The notes beneath the pieces are model-generated. The model had not been told where the DNA came from. It ran no database searches and saw nothing but the letters and a program-made list of their open reading frames with translations. From Aerococcus sp. HMSC062A02 (lineage in GTDB: Bacteria; Bacillota; Bacilli; Lactobacillales; Aerococcaceae): a DNA stretch of 64,000 nt. The stretch is from NCBI RefSeq assembly GCF_001809535.1, contig NZ_KV797910.1, positions 270,560 to 334,559 of the forward strand. Reading direction: 5' to 3'. The stretch's first letter is position 1. Each line of letters opens with the position of its first letter. Below are positions 8,289 to 17,970 of the stretch, in pieces. A program made the position numbers and the translations under genes.

Positions 8289-11200
8289 ATGAAGTGGAGT
8301 ATTCCGACAAAAACCATAGCAGAAGGACGTAAACTCTCTGATGAGGGACGGGTGACTAAGGTCTATCCGGTTGAAGCAGAGAATGTTTGGCGCGCAGAAG
8401 TGATTGATGACCAGAAATATTATGTCATCCTCGATGGTTCGGGTAAAGAAGAAGATATTTGCCAGTGTGATGAATGGTTCAAGAAGCATTTTTGTGTCCA
8501 CACTGTAGCCGTTGAGCTCTTCTTACAAGACCATTCAGTAGTCCGGGCGATGAAATTTAGCCAGCGTCCCTTGTTCTACTATCCAGCAGACCTTTACGAC
8601 GAGAGCGAGACCTGTGAGCAAGTCTATCAGGAATTTTACCAACATTTTATTGAAGAAGAGACGGCTGATTATTTTGGGCCTCTATTGGTTGAAATCGAAC
8701 TTTATGATGAACAAAACATACCCTTTAGCCAGGATAATGATAGCCTCTTCTACTTGCGACTGCGGCTAGGGATTGATACGAGCTATTATGTGAACGACCT
8801 GGAGGCTTTCTTTCAAGCCTTGGTCAGTGGGGGAAGCTTCAACTTGCAGAACCATAATAATGACCAGGTCTGCTTGCGCCAGGAATGCTTTGATCCAGAT
8901 ATGTACGCCTTCTTGAATAGTCTAGCTGAGGATTTTTTACGGCATAAGCACTGGGAGAATACAATCGCCCATGTTCCTTCGACCAAGAAGAACCAGCAGC
9001 GCCTCTATCTCAATGAGGAGGAATTAATCGCCTTACTCAAGAGTGATCTGATTAAACATGTCTTTATTGCTAATCAGGAGCTTGAGGATTTTAGCCTGAT
9101 TGAAAATGACCGGCCCATCCTCTATAATATTGCCTATGATGGTGAAATTTATCGTTTGACCCAGCTTCAAGAGGCTAAGTGGTATCGTTATTACGGTTTG
9201 ATTTTTAATGGGGAAGATTTTTACCATATTGGGGGCGATGATAAGTATTTCGATGCTATGTCGATTATCCAGGATAACTTTGTCTTAAATCGTTTTAAAT
9301 TAGACTTTAAGCCGGAAGAAATGAAAAATTTCTTTTCCCTCTTTGGTCGCCTATTGCTGGAACACAGTCTGGTAAAGAATGTCACTGTGCTGGACTTCGC
9401 CCCTCTTCTAGATCTAGACTGCCAGCTTGAAATTGGGGCCAGCCAGGGACGGCTAGAACTGGCCCTGGCCTTCCACTATGGCGACTACATGCTCTCCGAT
9501 GATCCGATTGAAACGGACCTACCTGAAGATAAAATCCTTTTACGCCAGCTAGCAGATGAATTGGACGCTGAAGCCTTCTTACGTGCTTATGGTTTTACTA
9601 AGGAAAATTATTATTACTGTAAAGACTACGGGTCGATCGACCAGATGATGAGGGACTTGCAGCGTTTTGAACAATATCTGCCTGAAGATTGGAAGATTAG
9701 CTATACCAAGAACTTGGAGAGCTGGCAGTCTAATGATATTGAGGTTGAAGTGGTAACTGAGCAGAATAAGCAACACCGCTTCCTGACCATTGATTTTGAA
9801 ACGGATGATATCAATGAGCATGAGATTGACCGGATTATTGAACGGCTCCAAGCTAATGAACGCTTCATGCAATTAGAGGATGGCCGGATTATTAATGTGA
9901 ACCAGGTCTTTACGGAAGACCAGAACCGCATGCTCAAACAATTGAAACAGCAGAATAAGCAGTGGAAGAATGGGGACCCGATCCCGATCTATCAGAGCTT
10001 GCTCTTTGCGGACCTCTTGAACAGTCAGGCGGATTTTGAAGCCTTCTATGAGGATATCATGCATCCAGACCAGGAAGACTACCGACCCAATCCACGACTG
10101 AAGACCGAGCTTTCCGACTACCAGCAATATGCGGTTCAGTGGTTCAAGGTTTTAGCCAAGTACCAATTAGGTGGTCTGCTTGCTGATGAAATGGGGTTAG
10201 GGAAGACCGTTCAAACCATCGCCTTCTTACTGGATTACTTGGAAGAACATCCTTCGGGCCAGGTCCTCATTGTTGCGCCAGCTTCGGTACTCTATAACTG
10301 GTACCATGAACTGGACCGCTTTGCCCCAAGCTTGGAAGCTGTAGTGATCGATGGTTCTGCTGAGGAAAGGGAACAAATGCGTGAGGAAGGCCAAGGGAAG
10401 ATTTGGATCTCATCTTATTCTTCCTACCGCAATGACCAAGTAGCCTACCAGGACTACTTTTTCGATGTTTTAATCTTGGATGAAGCCCAAGCCCTGAAGA
10501 ACAATCGAACCGTTCTCTACCAATCCTTTATGCAGCAAAAGTCTGGCTTGCGGATTGCCTTGTCGGGGACACCGCTTGAAAATAACCTGCAAGAATTCTG
10601 GTCCCTCATGCAAATTATCCTGCCCGGACTCCTGCCTGCTCGACGCGATTACCAGCAATTATCGGTTGACCAGATCCGTAAGCGTGTCCAACCCTTCGTT
10701 CTCAGACGGACTAAGGCGGATGTTTCCCTGGAATTACCAGAAAAACGGAGTTCCGACCGCTATGCTGGGATGACAGCCGAACAGAAAAATATTTACCTGG
10801 CTTATCTTAAGGACATCCAAGAACAATTGGCAGAAGGCAACTTCGACAGTGGGCGGACACGGATGGAAATGCTGGCGGCGATTACACGCTTGCGGCAAAT
10901 TTGTTGCCATCCCCGTTTAATTGACCCTGATTCTGAAGCAGGTTCTGGGAAGTTTGACTACTACCGCAACTTATTGGACCGGGTCCTCCAAGATGACAAG
11001 CGCGTCTTAGTCTTCTCCCAATTCACCTCCATGCTGGATATCTTGGAAGAAGATTTAAAGGCTGAAGGGGTGACCTATTTCCGCATTGACGGTCAAACCA
11101 AGAAGGGGGACCGACAAAGTCAAGTTGACGCCTTCAACCATGGTGAAGGCTCAGTCTTCCTCATTTCCTTACGGGCAGGCGGTGTTGGGATAAACCTGAC

Positions 11201-11465
11201 GGGTGCGGATACAGTCTTCCTCTATGACCTCTGGTGGAATCCCTCGATTGAGGAACAAGCCATTGGTCGGGCCCACCGGATTGGTCAGAAGAAGAATGTT
11301 CAAGTCTACCGGATGATCACTGAGGGAACGATTGAGCAACGGATTGCTGAGCTGCAAGAAGAAAAACGTAATCTCTTTGAACAGCTCTTCGATGAAGAAG
11401 CCAAAGATTCCGACCACCTTTCTATGGAAGACTTGAAGTATATTTTAGACTATGAAGAGAAATAG
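8289..11465 (+). CDS. SNF2-family helicase with SWIM zinc finger
   Basis: A double-stranded-DNA translocase of the SNF2 superfamily, 1058 residues. Near the N-terminus a SWIM zinc finger is visible (CQCDEWFKKHFCVH, CxC...CxH). About 500 residues of low-similarity sequence follow. The helicase core then has LADEMGLGKT (about 628-638), DEAQ (about 730), SGTPLEN, FSQFTSMLD and the C-terminal RAHRIGQ motif (about 995). ATG at 8283 and 8289 are both in frame; spacing from TTTGGGGG favours 8289. It is a single-gene unit with its own promoter, placed just before rpsB. The role is unknown: related proteins are thought to remodel DNA-bound proteins or stalled transcription, but nothing here says which. 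No methyltransferase or defence gene is adjacent. Confidence 0.85.
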   Translation: MKWSIPTKTIAEGRKLSDEGRVTKVYPVEAENVWRAEVIDDQKYYVILDGSGKEEDICQCDEWFKKHFCVHTVAVELFLQDHSVVRAMKFSQRPLFYYPADLYDESETCEQVYQEFYQHFIEEETADYFGPLLVEIELYDEQNIPFSQDNDSLFYLRLRLGIDTSYYVNDLEAFFQALVSGGSFNLQNHNNDQVCLRQECFDPDMYAFLNSLAEDFLRHKHWENTIAHVPSTKKNQQRLYLNEEELIALLKSDLIKHVFIANQELEDFSLIENDRPILYNIAYDGEIYRLTQLQEAKWYRYYGLIFNGEDFYHIGGDDKYFDAMSIIQDNFVLNRFKLDFKPEEMKNFFSLFGRLLLEHSLVKNVTVLDFAPLLDLDCQLEIGASQGRLELALAFHYGDYMLSDDPIETDLPEDKILLRQLADELDAEAFLRAYGFTKENYYYCKDYGSIDQMMRDLQRFEQYLPEDWKISYTKNLESWQSNDIEVEVVTEQNKQHRFLTIDFETDDINEHEIDRIIERLQANERFMQLEDGRIINVNQVFTEDQNRMLKQLKQQNKQWKNGDPIPIYQSLLFADLLNSQADFEAFYEDIMHPDQEDYRPNPRLKTELSDYQQYAVQWFKVLAKYQLGGLLADEMGLGKTVQTIAFLLDYLEEHPSGQVLIVAPASVLYNWYHELDRFAPSLEAVVIDGSAEEREQMREEGQGKIWISSYSSYRNDQVAYQDYFFDVLILDEAQALKNNRTVLYQSFMQQKSGLRIALSGTPLENNLQEFWSLMQIILPGLLPARRDYQQLSVDQIRKRVQPFVLRRTKADVSLELPEKRSSDRYAGMTAEQKNIYLAYLKDIQEQLAEGNFDSGRTRMEMLAAITRLRQICCHPRLIDPDSEAGSGKFDYYRNLLDRVLQDDKRVLVFSQFTSMLDILEEDLKAEGVTYFRIDGQTKKGDRQSQVDAFNHGEGSVFLISLRAGGVGINLTGADTVFLYDLWWNPSIEEQAIGRAHRIGQKKNVQVYRMITEGTIEQRIAELQEEKRNLFEQLFDEEAKDSDHLSMEDLKYILDYEEK

Positions 11466-11474
11466 AAAAGGGAC

Positions 11475-11503
11475 TTGCCTTCAAGTTCGTCATGTGCTAT
11501 AAT
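11475..11503 (+). promoter_or_regulatory. rpsB promoter
   Basis: TTGCCT (11475-11480), 17-base spacer, TATAAT (11498-11503), with a TGC extension before the -10 box. It leaves a leader of about 110 bases before rpsB. Confidence 0.75.
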
Positions 11504-11509
11504 CTTCTA

Positions 11510-11622
11510 GTGCCTTTAGAGCATGAAATGTCACACCCTATGGATTGGAACGCATGGTGCTCATTGAGAGTTGCGTTCAATTGAAGTAGGGGCGGAATAA
11601 AACCAAATAGGAGGAATTTTTA
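11510..11622 (+). promoter_or_regulatory. rpsB 5' leader
   Basis: About 110 transcribed bases before the start codon, with GGAACGCATGG and GAGAGTTGCGTTC segments that can pair (GAACGCA/TGCGTTC, about 11549-11579). An S2-binding autoregulatory leader is possible, but I cannot match it to a known motif. Confidence 0.35.
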
Positions 11623-12405
11623 ATGGCAGTTGTAAGTATGAAACAATTATTAGAAGCAGGGGTTCACTTCGGACACCAAACACGTCGCTGGAACCCAAAA
11701 ATGGACCGTTACATCTTTACAGAACGTAATGGCATCTACATCATCGATTTACAACAAACAGTTAAATTAATCGATGAAGCCTACAACTATGTACGCGATC
11801 TTGCAGCAAATGATGGGGTCGTTCTCTTCGTAGGGACTAAGAAACAAGCCCAACAATCAATTGAAGATGAAGCAACTCGCTGCGGTCAATACTATGTTAA
11901 CCATCGTTGGTTAGGTGGGACTTTGACTAACTGGGAAACCATCCAAAAACGTGTACGCCGCATGAAAGATATTGACCGTATGGAAGAAGACGGCACTTTC
12001 GATGTGCTACCTAAGAAAGAAGTTCTTGAACTCGAAAAAGAACGTGAAAAATTACAAAATAACTTGGGCGGTATCGCTGACATGCCACGTATTCCAGACG
12101 TGATGTTTGTGGTAGACCCTCGTAAAGAACACATTGCAATCAAGGAAGCACATAAGTTAAATATTCCTGTGATCGCTATGGTTGATACCAACTGCGACCC
12201 AGATGAAGTAGACTATGTGATTCCTTCAAACGATGACGCTATCCGTGCGGTTAAATTAATTAGCCAAACGATTGCGGAAGCTGTCATTGAAGGACGTCAA
12301 GGCCTTGACGAAGAAGAAGCCGCTGAAGAAGCAGCTGTATCAAACGAAGACCTTGAAGCTGTTGCAGCTAAGATGCAAGGTGAAGAAGAAGCTGACCAAG
12401 ACTAA
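11623..12405 (+). CDS. rpsB: 30S ribosomal protein S2
   Basis: A structural protein of the small subunit, needed for S1 binding and initiation. 260 residues. It opens with the typical S2 signature [22 protein letters not shown] and contains the [11 protein letters not shown] and [14 protein letters not shown] blocks. The C-terminus has an acidic extension of about 30 residues ([18 protein letters not shown]...). A strong AGGAGG site precedes it. In almost all bacteria rpsB and tsf are co-transcribed; here a strong hairpin with a U-tract lies between them. Confidence 0.98.
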   Translation: MAVVSMKQLLEAGVHFGHQTRRWNPKMDRYIFTERNGIYIIDLQQTVKLIDEAYNYVRDLAANDGVVLFVGTKKQAQQSIEDEATRCGQYYVNHRWLGGTLTNWETIQKRVRRMKDIDRMEEDGTFDVLPKKEVLELEKEREKLQNNLGGIADMPRIPDVMFVVDPRKEHIAIKEAHKLNIPVIAMVDTNCDPDEVDYVIPSNDDAIRAVKLISQTIAEAVIEGRQGLDEEEAAEEAAVSNEDLEAVAAKMQGEEEADQD

Positions 12406-12474
12406 TTCAGTCTCGACTTTGGACTGTAAATCTTGCAGTCTTTAGCAAAATAGAGTAAAATTAGTTTGGAGTAT

Positions 12475-12536
12475 AGAGCTATCTTGTAAGGACGATAAAG
12501 CTGTGAGTAGGCTGTACTTATGAGATAGCTCTTTTT
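12475..12536 (+). terminator. Terminator or attenuator between rpsB and tsf
   Basis: AGAGCTATCTTGTAAG (12475-12490) pairs with CTTATGAGATAGCTCT (12517-12532) over 14 of 16 positions, followed by TTTT. No clear promoter lies between it and tsf, so partial read-through is likely and would set the S2 to EF-Ts ratio. Confidence 0.7.
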
Positions 12537-12570
12537 AAAAAGATGACAATCAATCGAGGAGGATTTATAG

Positions 12571-13449
12571 ATGGCAATTACTGCAAAACAAGTTAAAGAA
12601 TTACGTGATCGAACAGGCGTTGGGATGATGGACGCTAAGAAGGCCCTCCAAGAAGTAGATGGCGATATGGACAAGGCTATCGACTACTTGCGTGAAACAG
12701 GCCAAGCTAAAGCTGCGAAAAAGGCAGGCCGTATTGCTGCTGAAGGTTTAGCTAAAGTTCTGGTTAAGGGCAATGACGCAGTGATCGTTGAATTAAACGC
12801 TGAAACTGACTTCGTTGCTAAGAACGAAAAATTCCAAAACATGTTGAATGCAATTGCTGAAGCCCTATTAGAAGCAAAACCTAGCTCATTAGAAGATGCA
12901 ATGACTAGCGTACAAGTTGACGGAACCCAACTTGATGAATACATGAGCCAAATGATTTCCGTTATTGGTGAGAACTTAAACCTACGTCGTTTCACTATCT
13001 TTTCTAAAACAGATGGCCAACACTTCGGTCAATACTCTCACTTAGGGGGTAAGATTGCTGTTTTAGTTACAGTTGACGGTGGCGATGAAGAAGTTGCAAG
13101 CAATGTTGCGATGCACATCGGCGGGATCAACCCACAATACATCGATGAAAATTCTGTCCCTGAAGAAGTGGTTGAACATGAACGTGAAGTTCTTACCGAA
13201 CAATCACTTAACGAAGGCAAACCAGAAAAAATTGTTCACAAGATGGTTGAAGGACGTCTCCGTAAATTCTTCTCAGAAATCTGCTTAGTGGACCAAGACT
13301 ACCTATTAGATGGTGACCAAACAGTGGGTCAATACCTCAGCTCTAAGGCTGCTTCAGTTGTTGACTTCCGTCGCTATGAAGTTGGCGAAGGCATTGAAAA
13401 ACAAGAAGAAGACTTTGCTGCTGAAGTTCAAAGTCAAATGGGTAAATAA
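12571..13449 (+). CDS. tsf: Elongation factor Ts
   Basis: The guanine-nucleotide exchange factor for EF-Tu. 292 residues. The N-terminal UBA-like domain with the signature [16 protein letters not shown] is clear, followed by the core motif [12 protein letters not shown]. Length and order are normal. The ribosome site is GAGGAGG at 12555-12561. It lies downstream of the rpsB-tsf hairpin and is followed by a strong terminator. Confidence 0.98.
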   Translation: MAITAKQVKELRDRTGVGMMDAKKALQEVDGDMDKAIDYLRETGQAKAAKKAGRIAAEGLAKVLVKGNDAVIVELNAETDFVAKNEKFQNMLNAIAEALLEAKPSSLEDAMTSVQVDGTQLDEYMSQMISVIGENLNLRRFTIFSKTDGQHFGQYSHLGGKIAVLVTVDGGDEEVASNVAMHIGGINPQYIDENSVPEEVVEHEREVLTEQSLNEGKPEKIVHKMVEGRLRKFFSEICLVDQDYLLDGDQTVGQYLSSKAASVVDFRRYEVGEGIEKQEEDFAAEVQSQMGK

Positions 13450-13484
13450 TTAGATGTAATTCGCCGTTTTAACGGTAGCAGATG

Positions 13485-13512
13485 GGTTGGGATTTCTTTT
13501 CCCAACCTTTTT
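13485..13512 (+). terminator. Terminator after tsf
   Basis: GGTTGGG (13485-13491)/CCCAACC (13501-13507) with a T-rich loop and TTTTT tail. It lies 21 bases before the pyrH start, so it may also act as a leaky intercistronic terminator. Confidence 0.75.
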
Positions 13513-13533
13513 CATAAGGAGATTGAAAATAAA

Positions 13534-14253
13534 ATGGCAGAACCAATGTACAAGCGCGTGGTATTAAAGTTAAGTGGTGAAGCTTTGGCGGGAGATGATG
13601 GCTTTGGTATCAATCCTGCCGTGATGAAAAAAATTGCTAGTGAAATTAAAAGCGTCCATGAGCTAGGGGTTGAAATCGCTATTGTTGTCGGCGGTGGCAA
13701 TATCTGGCGTGGAGTAACTGGTGAACAAATGGGCATGGACCGGGCCCAAGCCGACCATATGGGGATGCTGGCAACGATTATGAATGCCCTAGGACTCCAA
13801 GACTGTTTGCAGAATGTAGGCGTTCCTTCGCGGGTTCAAACTTCCATTGAAATGCGGGAAGTTGCTGAACCTTATATTCGGCTTCGTGCGATTCGTCACT
13901 TAGAGAAGGGGCGTGTGGTCATCTTTGCAGGGGGGACAGGGAATCCTTTCTTCTCGACAGATACTGCTTCGGCTCTGAGAGCAGCTGAGATTGAAGCCGA
14001 TGTGATCTTGATGGCTAAAAACGGTGTGGATGGGGTCTATTCTGCTGACCCTCAAGTCGATACCGATGCTATCAAGTACACCGACTTAACCCACTTAGAC
14101 GTGATTAATAAGAATCTACGTGTAATGGATTCCACGGCCTCAACCTTGAGTATGGATAATGACATTCCGCTTGTCGTCTTTAACTTAAATGAACCAGGAA
14201 ATATTCGCCGCGTTGTCATGGGCGAACCGATTGGTACAACTGTAAAGGGGTAG
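13534..14253 (+). CDS. pyrH: UMP kinase
   Basis: Phosphorylates UMP to UDP; an amino-acid-kinase-fold hexamer in the cytoplasm. 239 residues. The signature segments are [12 protein letters not shown] near the start, [24 protein letters not shown] and the [14 protein letters not shown] block. It sits 5 bases ahead of frr, the usual tsf-pyrH-frr order. The start has GGAGATTG upstream. It is the only other pyrimidine gene in the window besides pyrD at 54 kb. Confidence 0.97.
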   Translation: MAEPMYKRVVLKLSGEALAGDDGFGINPAVMKKIASEIKSVHELGVEIAIVVGGGNIWRGVTGEQMGMDRAQADHMGMLATIMNALGLQDCLQNVGVPSRVQTSIEMREVAEPYIRLRAIRHLEKGRVVIFAGGTGNPFFSTDTASALRAAEIEADVILMAKNGVDGVYSADPQVDTDAIKYTDLTHLDVINKNLRVMDSTASTLSMDNDIPLVVFNLNEPGNIRRVVMGEPIGTTVKG

Positions 14254-14258
14254 AAATT

Positions 14259-14819
14259 ATGGCAATCAATACATTAATCAAAGATACTGAAAACCGTATG
14301 AAGAAGTCTGAAGAATCCTTGCGAGGCGAACTGGCTCGGATTCGAGCTGGAGTGGCCAACGCTAGCTTACTCTCAGGCATTGAAGTGGACTACTATGGGG
14401 CGCCAACACCGCTCCAATCCATTGCTTCAATTACCATCCCAGAGGCTCGGATGTTAGTGGTAACACCTTACGATAAATCCGCTTTGGAAAACATTGAACA
14501 CGCTATCAATGCTTCAGATATTGGTATTGCGCCAACAAATGATGGGGATAAGATCCGCCTTGTTATCCCTGCCTTGACCACAGAGCGCCGCCAAGAGCTT
14601 TCTAAATTAGTGGGCAAGGACCTGGAAGACGCCAAGGTGGCTGTCCGTCATATCCGCCGTGATGCTATCGACACCATCAAAAAAGCGGAAAAAGATAGCG
14701 AAATTACGGAAGATGACCAACGTCGGATGGAAGAGGACGTGCAAAAGGTCACTGACCAAAGTATTGCTCGTTTAGAAGATATCGCTAAAGAAAAAGAAGA
14801 AGAAATTCTCAATGGCTAG
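14259..14819 (+). CDS. frr: Ribosome recycling factor
   Basis: Splits post-termination ribosomes together with EF-G. 186 residues, near the family norm of 185. Typical blocks are LRGELARIRAGVANASLL, VEVDYYGAPTPLQ-like sequence, and the C-terminal helix with KKAEKDSEITEDDQRR. It starts 5 bases after pyrH stops and ends 15 bases before a strong terminator. Confidence 0.97.
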   Translation: MAINTLIKDTENRMKKSEESLRGELARIRAGVANASLLSGIEVDYYGAPTPLQSIASITIPEARMLVVTPYDKSALENIEHAINASDIGIAPTNDGDKIRLVIPALTTERRQELSKLVGKDLEDAKVAVRHIRRDAIDTIKKAEKDSEITEDDQRRMEEDVQKVTDQSIARLEDIAKEKEEEILNG

Positions 14820-14834
14820 TTAGCCTCTGGGAAG

Positions 14835-14865
14835 AGCCTGGACCCGTCCAGGCTTTTTCTTTTTT
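14835..14865 (+). terminator. Terminator of the pyrH-frr unit
   Basis: A perfect 9-bp stem AGCCTGGAC/GTCCAGGCT (14835-14843/14846-14854) with a 2-base loop, then a T-rich tail. Confidence 0.85.
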
Positions 14866-14924
14866 ACTCTTTTAAGTAAATTTCACTTAAAAATCCAAGA
14901 ATAATTTTTTTTGCTGTGAATCTA

Positions 14925-14933
14925 TGGTAAGAT
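14925..14933 (+). promoter_or_regulatory. Possible extended -10 promoter before uppS
   Basis: TGGTAAGAT combines a TGn extension with a 5/6 -10 box, 55 bases before uppS; the -35 region is a T-run without a good match. Confidence 0.35.
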
Positions 14934-14988
14934 AGACAAGATATAAGCGAGCAGCTTTTAATATTTTTTAGCAAAGGATGGATGATGA

Positions 14989-15726
14989 ATGACACTGGCG
15001 AAAGCATTAAACCCGGAACTCCCGCTTCCCCAACACGTTGCCATTATTATGGACGGTAATGGACGCTGGGCAGAAGAGCGGGGGCTGAAACGGACAGAGG
15101 GTCATAAAGAAGGACTCAATGCGCTCAAGCGGACCATTGTTGCGGCTGCTAAGTTAAAAATTAAAGTACTGACAGTTTATGCCTTTTCAACAGAAAACTG
15201 GGCCAGGCCTAAAAGAGAAGTTCAGTATCTGATGTCGCTTCCTCATTTGCTCAATCAGAAGGTGATGCCGGAATTAATGAAGAATAATGTCCGGGTCTGC
15301 CTAACGGGAAATCGTGAACATATCCCCAACAAAACTTGGTCTTATATTGAATCAGCTGTTAAGAAAACAGCGGATAATGATGGCTTGATCTTAAATATCG
15401 CCTTTAATTATGGCTCGCGCTTGGAGATTGTTAAAGCTTGTCAGAGCTTGGCGAAAAAGGCGGCAGAAGGCCAGCTTGATCCAGTAGACATTGATGAAGA
15501 AAGCTTCAGCCAGCACCTACAAACGGCTTTCTTGGGCGACTTGCAAGATCCCGACCTATTAATCCGCTCGAGCGGGGAAATCCGCTTAAGCAATTACTTA
15601 CTCTGGCAACTGGCCTATAGTGAATTTGTCTTTACAGATACCAAATGGCCAGACTTTGATGAAGATGTTTTCTATGCTTGCCTAGCTGAATTCCAACACC
15701 GTCAGCGTCGTTTCGGCAAAATTTAA
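14989..15726 (+). CDS. uppS: Undecaprenyl pyrophosphate synthase (isoprenyl transferase)
   Basis: Condenses isopentenyl units onto farnesyl-PP to make the C55 lipid carrier for cell-wall synthesis. 245 residues. The catalytic Asp is in HVAIIMDGNGRWAEERG (about 19-35). SGEIRLSNYLLWQ and the C-terminal arginine-rich end are conserved. The UppS-CdsA-RseP order is classical for Firmicutes. ATG at 14989 follows AAAGGATGG. It feeds peptidoglycan synthesis. Confidence 0.96.
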   Translation: MTLAKALNPELPLPQHVAIIMDGNGRWAEERGLKRTEGHKEGLNALKRTIVAAAKLKIKVLTVYAFSTENWARPKREVQYLMSLPHLLNQKVMPELMKNNVRVCLTGNREHIPNKTWSYIESAVKKTADNDGLILNIAFNYGSRLEIVKACQSLAKKAAEGQLDPVDIDEESFSQHLQTAFLGDLQDPDLLIRSSGEIRLSNYLLWQLAYSEFVFTDTKWPDFDEDVFYACLAEFQHRQRRFGKI

Positions 15727-15743
15727 GAGAATAGGAGAGGCTT

Positions 15744-16535
15744 ATGCGATTAAGAACTCTGACAGCTCTGGTGGCGCTGGCTATTTTTATTCCCTTACTG
15801 GTTATGGGAGGCAGTGCTTTTGAATTCTTGGTGATAGTCATAGCGGGTATCACCCTCTTTGAATTACTCAGCTTATTGGCTGTCAATTTTTTTACTTTAG
15901 AAAGTTTATTTGCTTATGTGTTGATGTATCTGGCCTTGCTTCCCCAGCACTACCTGGATTTCTTACCTGAGCAATTGGACCAGATGACCCTTTTTTATAC
16001 GGGGGTCGTTATCTTTCTTTCCCTAATGGTCCATCGACCAGAGCGCTTGGATTTTAGTTTGATTGCTAAGATAACTTTGGCTGCTCTCTACGTGGGCCGG
16101 GGCTATCATTTTTTAATTTTGGGTCGAGAAATGGGCCTCCTAGCGATTCTTTTTGTCTTGGTGATCATCTGGTCCAATGATACTTTTGCCTATTTAACGG
16201 GTCGTGCCATTGGCCGTCGTCCCTTGGCACCCGCCATTTCACCCAATAAAACGATTGAAGGATCAATCGGGGGTATTGTTGGGGCCTTCTTGGTTTCTTT
16301 AATCTTTGACTATTTCTTTAATATTTACCAGCTCAGTTTCTTGGGTAATTTAATCTTGGTCATCCTCCTCTGTTTGGCTGGGCAGATGGGAGACTTGGTC
16401 GAGTCATCGATCAAAAGACAGTACCATGTCAAAGATTCAGGCAAGCTATTACCGGGGCACGGGGGCTTTTTGGACCGTTTTGATAACATCTTATTTGTCC
16501 TACCCATTTTTTACTTTTTGATGGCCTTCTTTTAA
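15744..16535 (+). CDS. cdsA: Phosphatidate cytidylyltransferase
   Basis: Makes CDP-diacylglycerol from phosphatidic acid and CTP in the membrane. 263 residues and about eight hydrophobic segments. The C-terminal family signature is intact: SSIKRQYHVKDSGKLLPGHG followed by GFLDRFD. It sits 17 bases after uppS and 26 before rseP in one operon. GAGAGG precedes the ATG. It uses the product of PlsC, encoded at 7.5 kb. Confidence 0.96.
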   Translation: MRLRTLTALVALAIFIPLLVMGGSAFEFLVIVIAGITLFELLSLLAVNFFTLESLFAYVLMYLALLPQHYLDFLPEQLDQMTLFYTGVVIFLSLMVHRPERLDFSLIAKITLAALYVGRGYHFLILGREMGLLAILFVLVIIWSNDTFAYLTGRAIGRRPLAPAISPNKTIEGSIGGIVGAFLVSLIFDYFFNIYQLSFLGNLILVILLCLAGQMGDLVESSIKRQYHVKDSGKLLPGHGGFLDRFDNILFVLPIFYFLMAFF

Positions 16536-16561
16536 GTAGACTAAGCGAAGGGAGTTTTTTT

Positions 16562-17821
16562 ATGAAAACGATCATTACTTTCTTACTCATATTTTCAGTT
16601 ATTGTCATCTTCCATGAATTTGGCCACTTCTTTTTTGCTAAACGGGCGGGGATTCTCGTGCGTGAATTTGCGATAGGGATGGGGCCTAAGCTCTACCAAT
16701 ACCAGGGCGAGGAAACAACCTATACCCTCCGCCTCTTACCTATTGGGGGCTATGTCCGTATGGCGGGACTGGAGGAGATGGCGGACAGTGTGGAAGCGGG
16801 CATGCAGCTCTCTCTGACCTTTAATGAGGGGGGAAAAGTAACGGAACTCTCGCTAGCTGAGGATGACCTTGCTGCTGAAGCCTTGCCGGTTGAAGTGGTC
16901 TCTGCTGATTTAGACCGCGACCTGATCCTTCAAGCTATTCCTTATGGGGAAAGAGAAGCTCAGACTTATTCTATTGACCGCCAAGCGGACTTTGTGGAAG
17001 CGGATGGGACCCGGCTAAAGATTGCCCCTTATGACCGGCAATTTCAATCTGCCTCTATTCCCCAACGCTTAATGACAAATTTTGCAGGGCCTATGAATAA
17101 TTTCATTTTGGGAATCCTTGCTTTTACGGTTTTAGCCTTTGTCCAAGGGGGCGTGCCCTCATCTGAGGCTATTGTAGGTGAAGTTGTCGACGGTTCACCG
17201 GCCCAAACGGCTCATTTACAAAGCGGCGATCAGATTCAGACCATTAATGGCCAGGAAGTCGCTTCCTTTGCGGACATGCAGGCCAAGGTTTCGAGTTCGG
17301 AAGGTAAGCCCTTGGAAGTGACCTATGAACGCCAGGGACAAGAAATGACGACTCAGCTCCAACCTAAAGAAGTGGACTATAACGGACAAAAAATCTACCA
17401 AATCGGCGTTGGTCGTTTTAAAGATAGTCGTTTCTTGGCTAAGCTAACTTATGGCTTTAAGGCGAGCTGGGCCATGATTACAGGGATTCTAACTATCCTA
17501 GTAGGAATGTTTAAGAATGGCTTTAACATCAACCAATTTGGTGGCCCGGTTTTTATGTACCAAGCGACTGGTGAAGTGGTCAACCAGGGATGGATTGCTA
17601 TTATGTCTTGGACCGCTATGTTAAGCCTCAATTTAGGGGTGGTGAACCTCTTGCCGGTCCCAGCCTTGGATGGGGGGAAGATCCTCTTCAATATCATTGA
17701 AGCAATCCTAGGTCGCCCTGTCGACCAAAAAGTCGAAGGCATTATAAACTTGGCAGGAGCTGCTTTATTATTTATATTAATGATTGCCGTGACTTGGAAT
17801 GATATTCAACGTCTATTTTAA
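16562..17821 (+). CDS. rseP: RIP metalloprotease RseP (site-2 protease)
   Basis: An intramembrane zinc protease that cleaves anti-sigma factors, signal-peptide remnants or pheromone precursors. 419 residues. The zinc motif HEFGH is at residues 18-22 in the first membrane helix. A PDZ domain follows (about residues 195-285), and the third zinc ligand lies in NLLPVPALDGGK. The last helix is hydrophobic. It is the third gene of the uppS operon. In enterococci the orthologue Eep processes sex pheromones; the substrate here is not shown by context. Confidence 0.95.
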   Translation: MKTIITFLLIFSVIVIFHEFGHFFFAKRAGILVREFAIGMGPKLYQYQGEETTYTLRLLPIGGYVRMAGLEEMADSVEAGMQLSLTFNEGGKVTELSLAEDDLAAEALPVEVVSADLDRDLILQAIPYGEREAQTYSIDRQADFVEADGTRLKIAPYDRQFQSASIPQRLMTNFAGPMNNFILGILAFTVLAFVQGGVPSSEAIVGEVVDGSPAQTAHLQSGDQIQTINGQEVASFADMQAKVSSSEGKPLEVTYERQGQEMTTQLQPKEVDYNGQKIYQIGVGRFKDSRFLAKLTYGFKASWAMITGILTILVGMFKNGFNINQFGGPVFMYQATGEVVNQGWIAIMSWTAMLSLNLGVVNLLPVPALDGGKILFNIIEAILGRPVDQKVEGIINLAGAALLFILMIAVTWNDIQRLF

Positions 17822-17970
17822 ACGTTTATATAAGATGGAGTGAGCAGCCGATAGAATTGGCTGACTTGCCTTGACTCGATTCGAGGGTAGGAGATGGAAG
17901 TAGTTGATGAGTGTAGCTTATCCTAGGACCAGGCACCTACCCTTCTTTATTTCAAGAAAGGAGCGTTCTT
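17822..17970 (+). promoter_or_regulatory. Leader between rseP and polC
   Basis: 149 bases. AGGGTAGG (17884-17891) is a perfect inverted copy of CCTACCCT (17936-17943), enclosing a loop of 44 bases; the second arm is followed by TCTTTATTT. In many relatives proS lies between rseP and polC; no trace of its coding sequence is seen here. Confidence 0.35.

Noticed and set aside
17822-17970. T-box leader before polC
   Set aside because: The conserved T-box sequence AGGGTGGAACCGCG is not present; only AGGGTAGGAG is seen.
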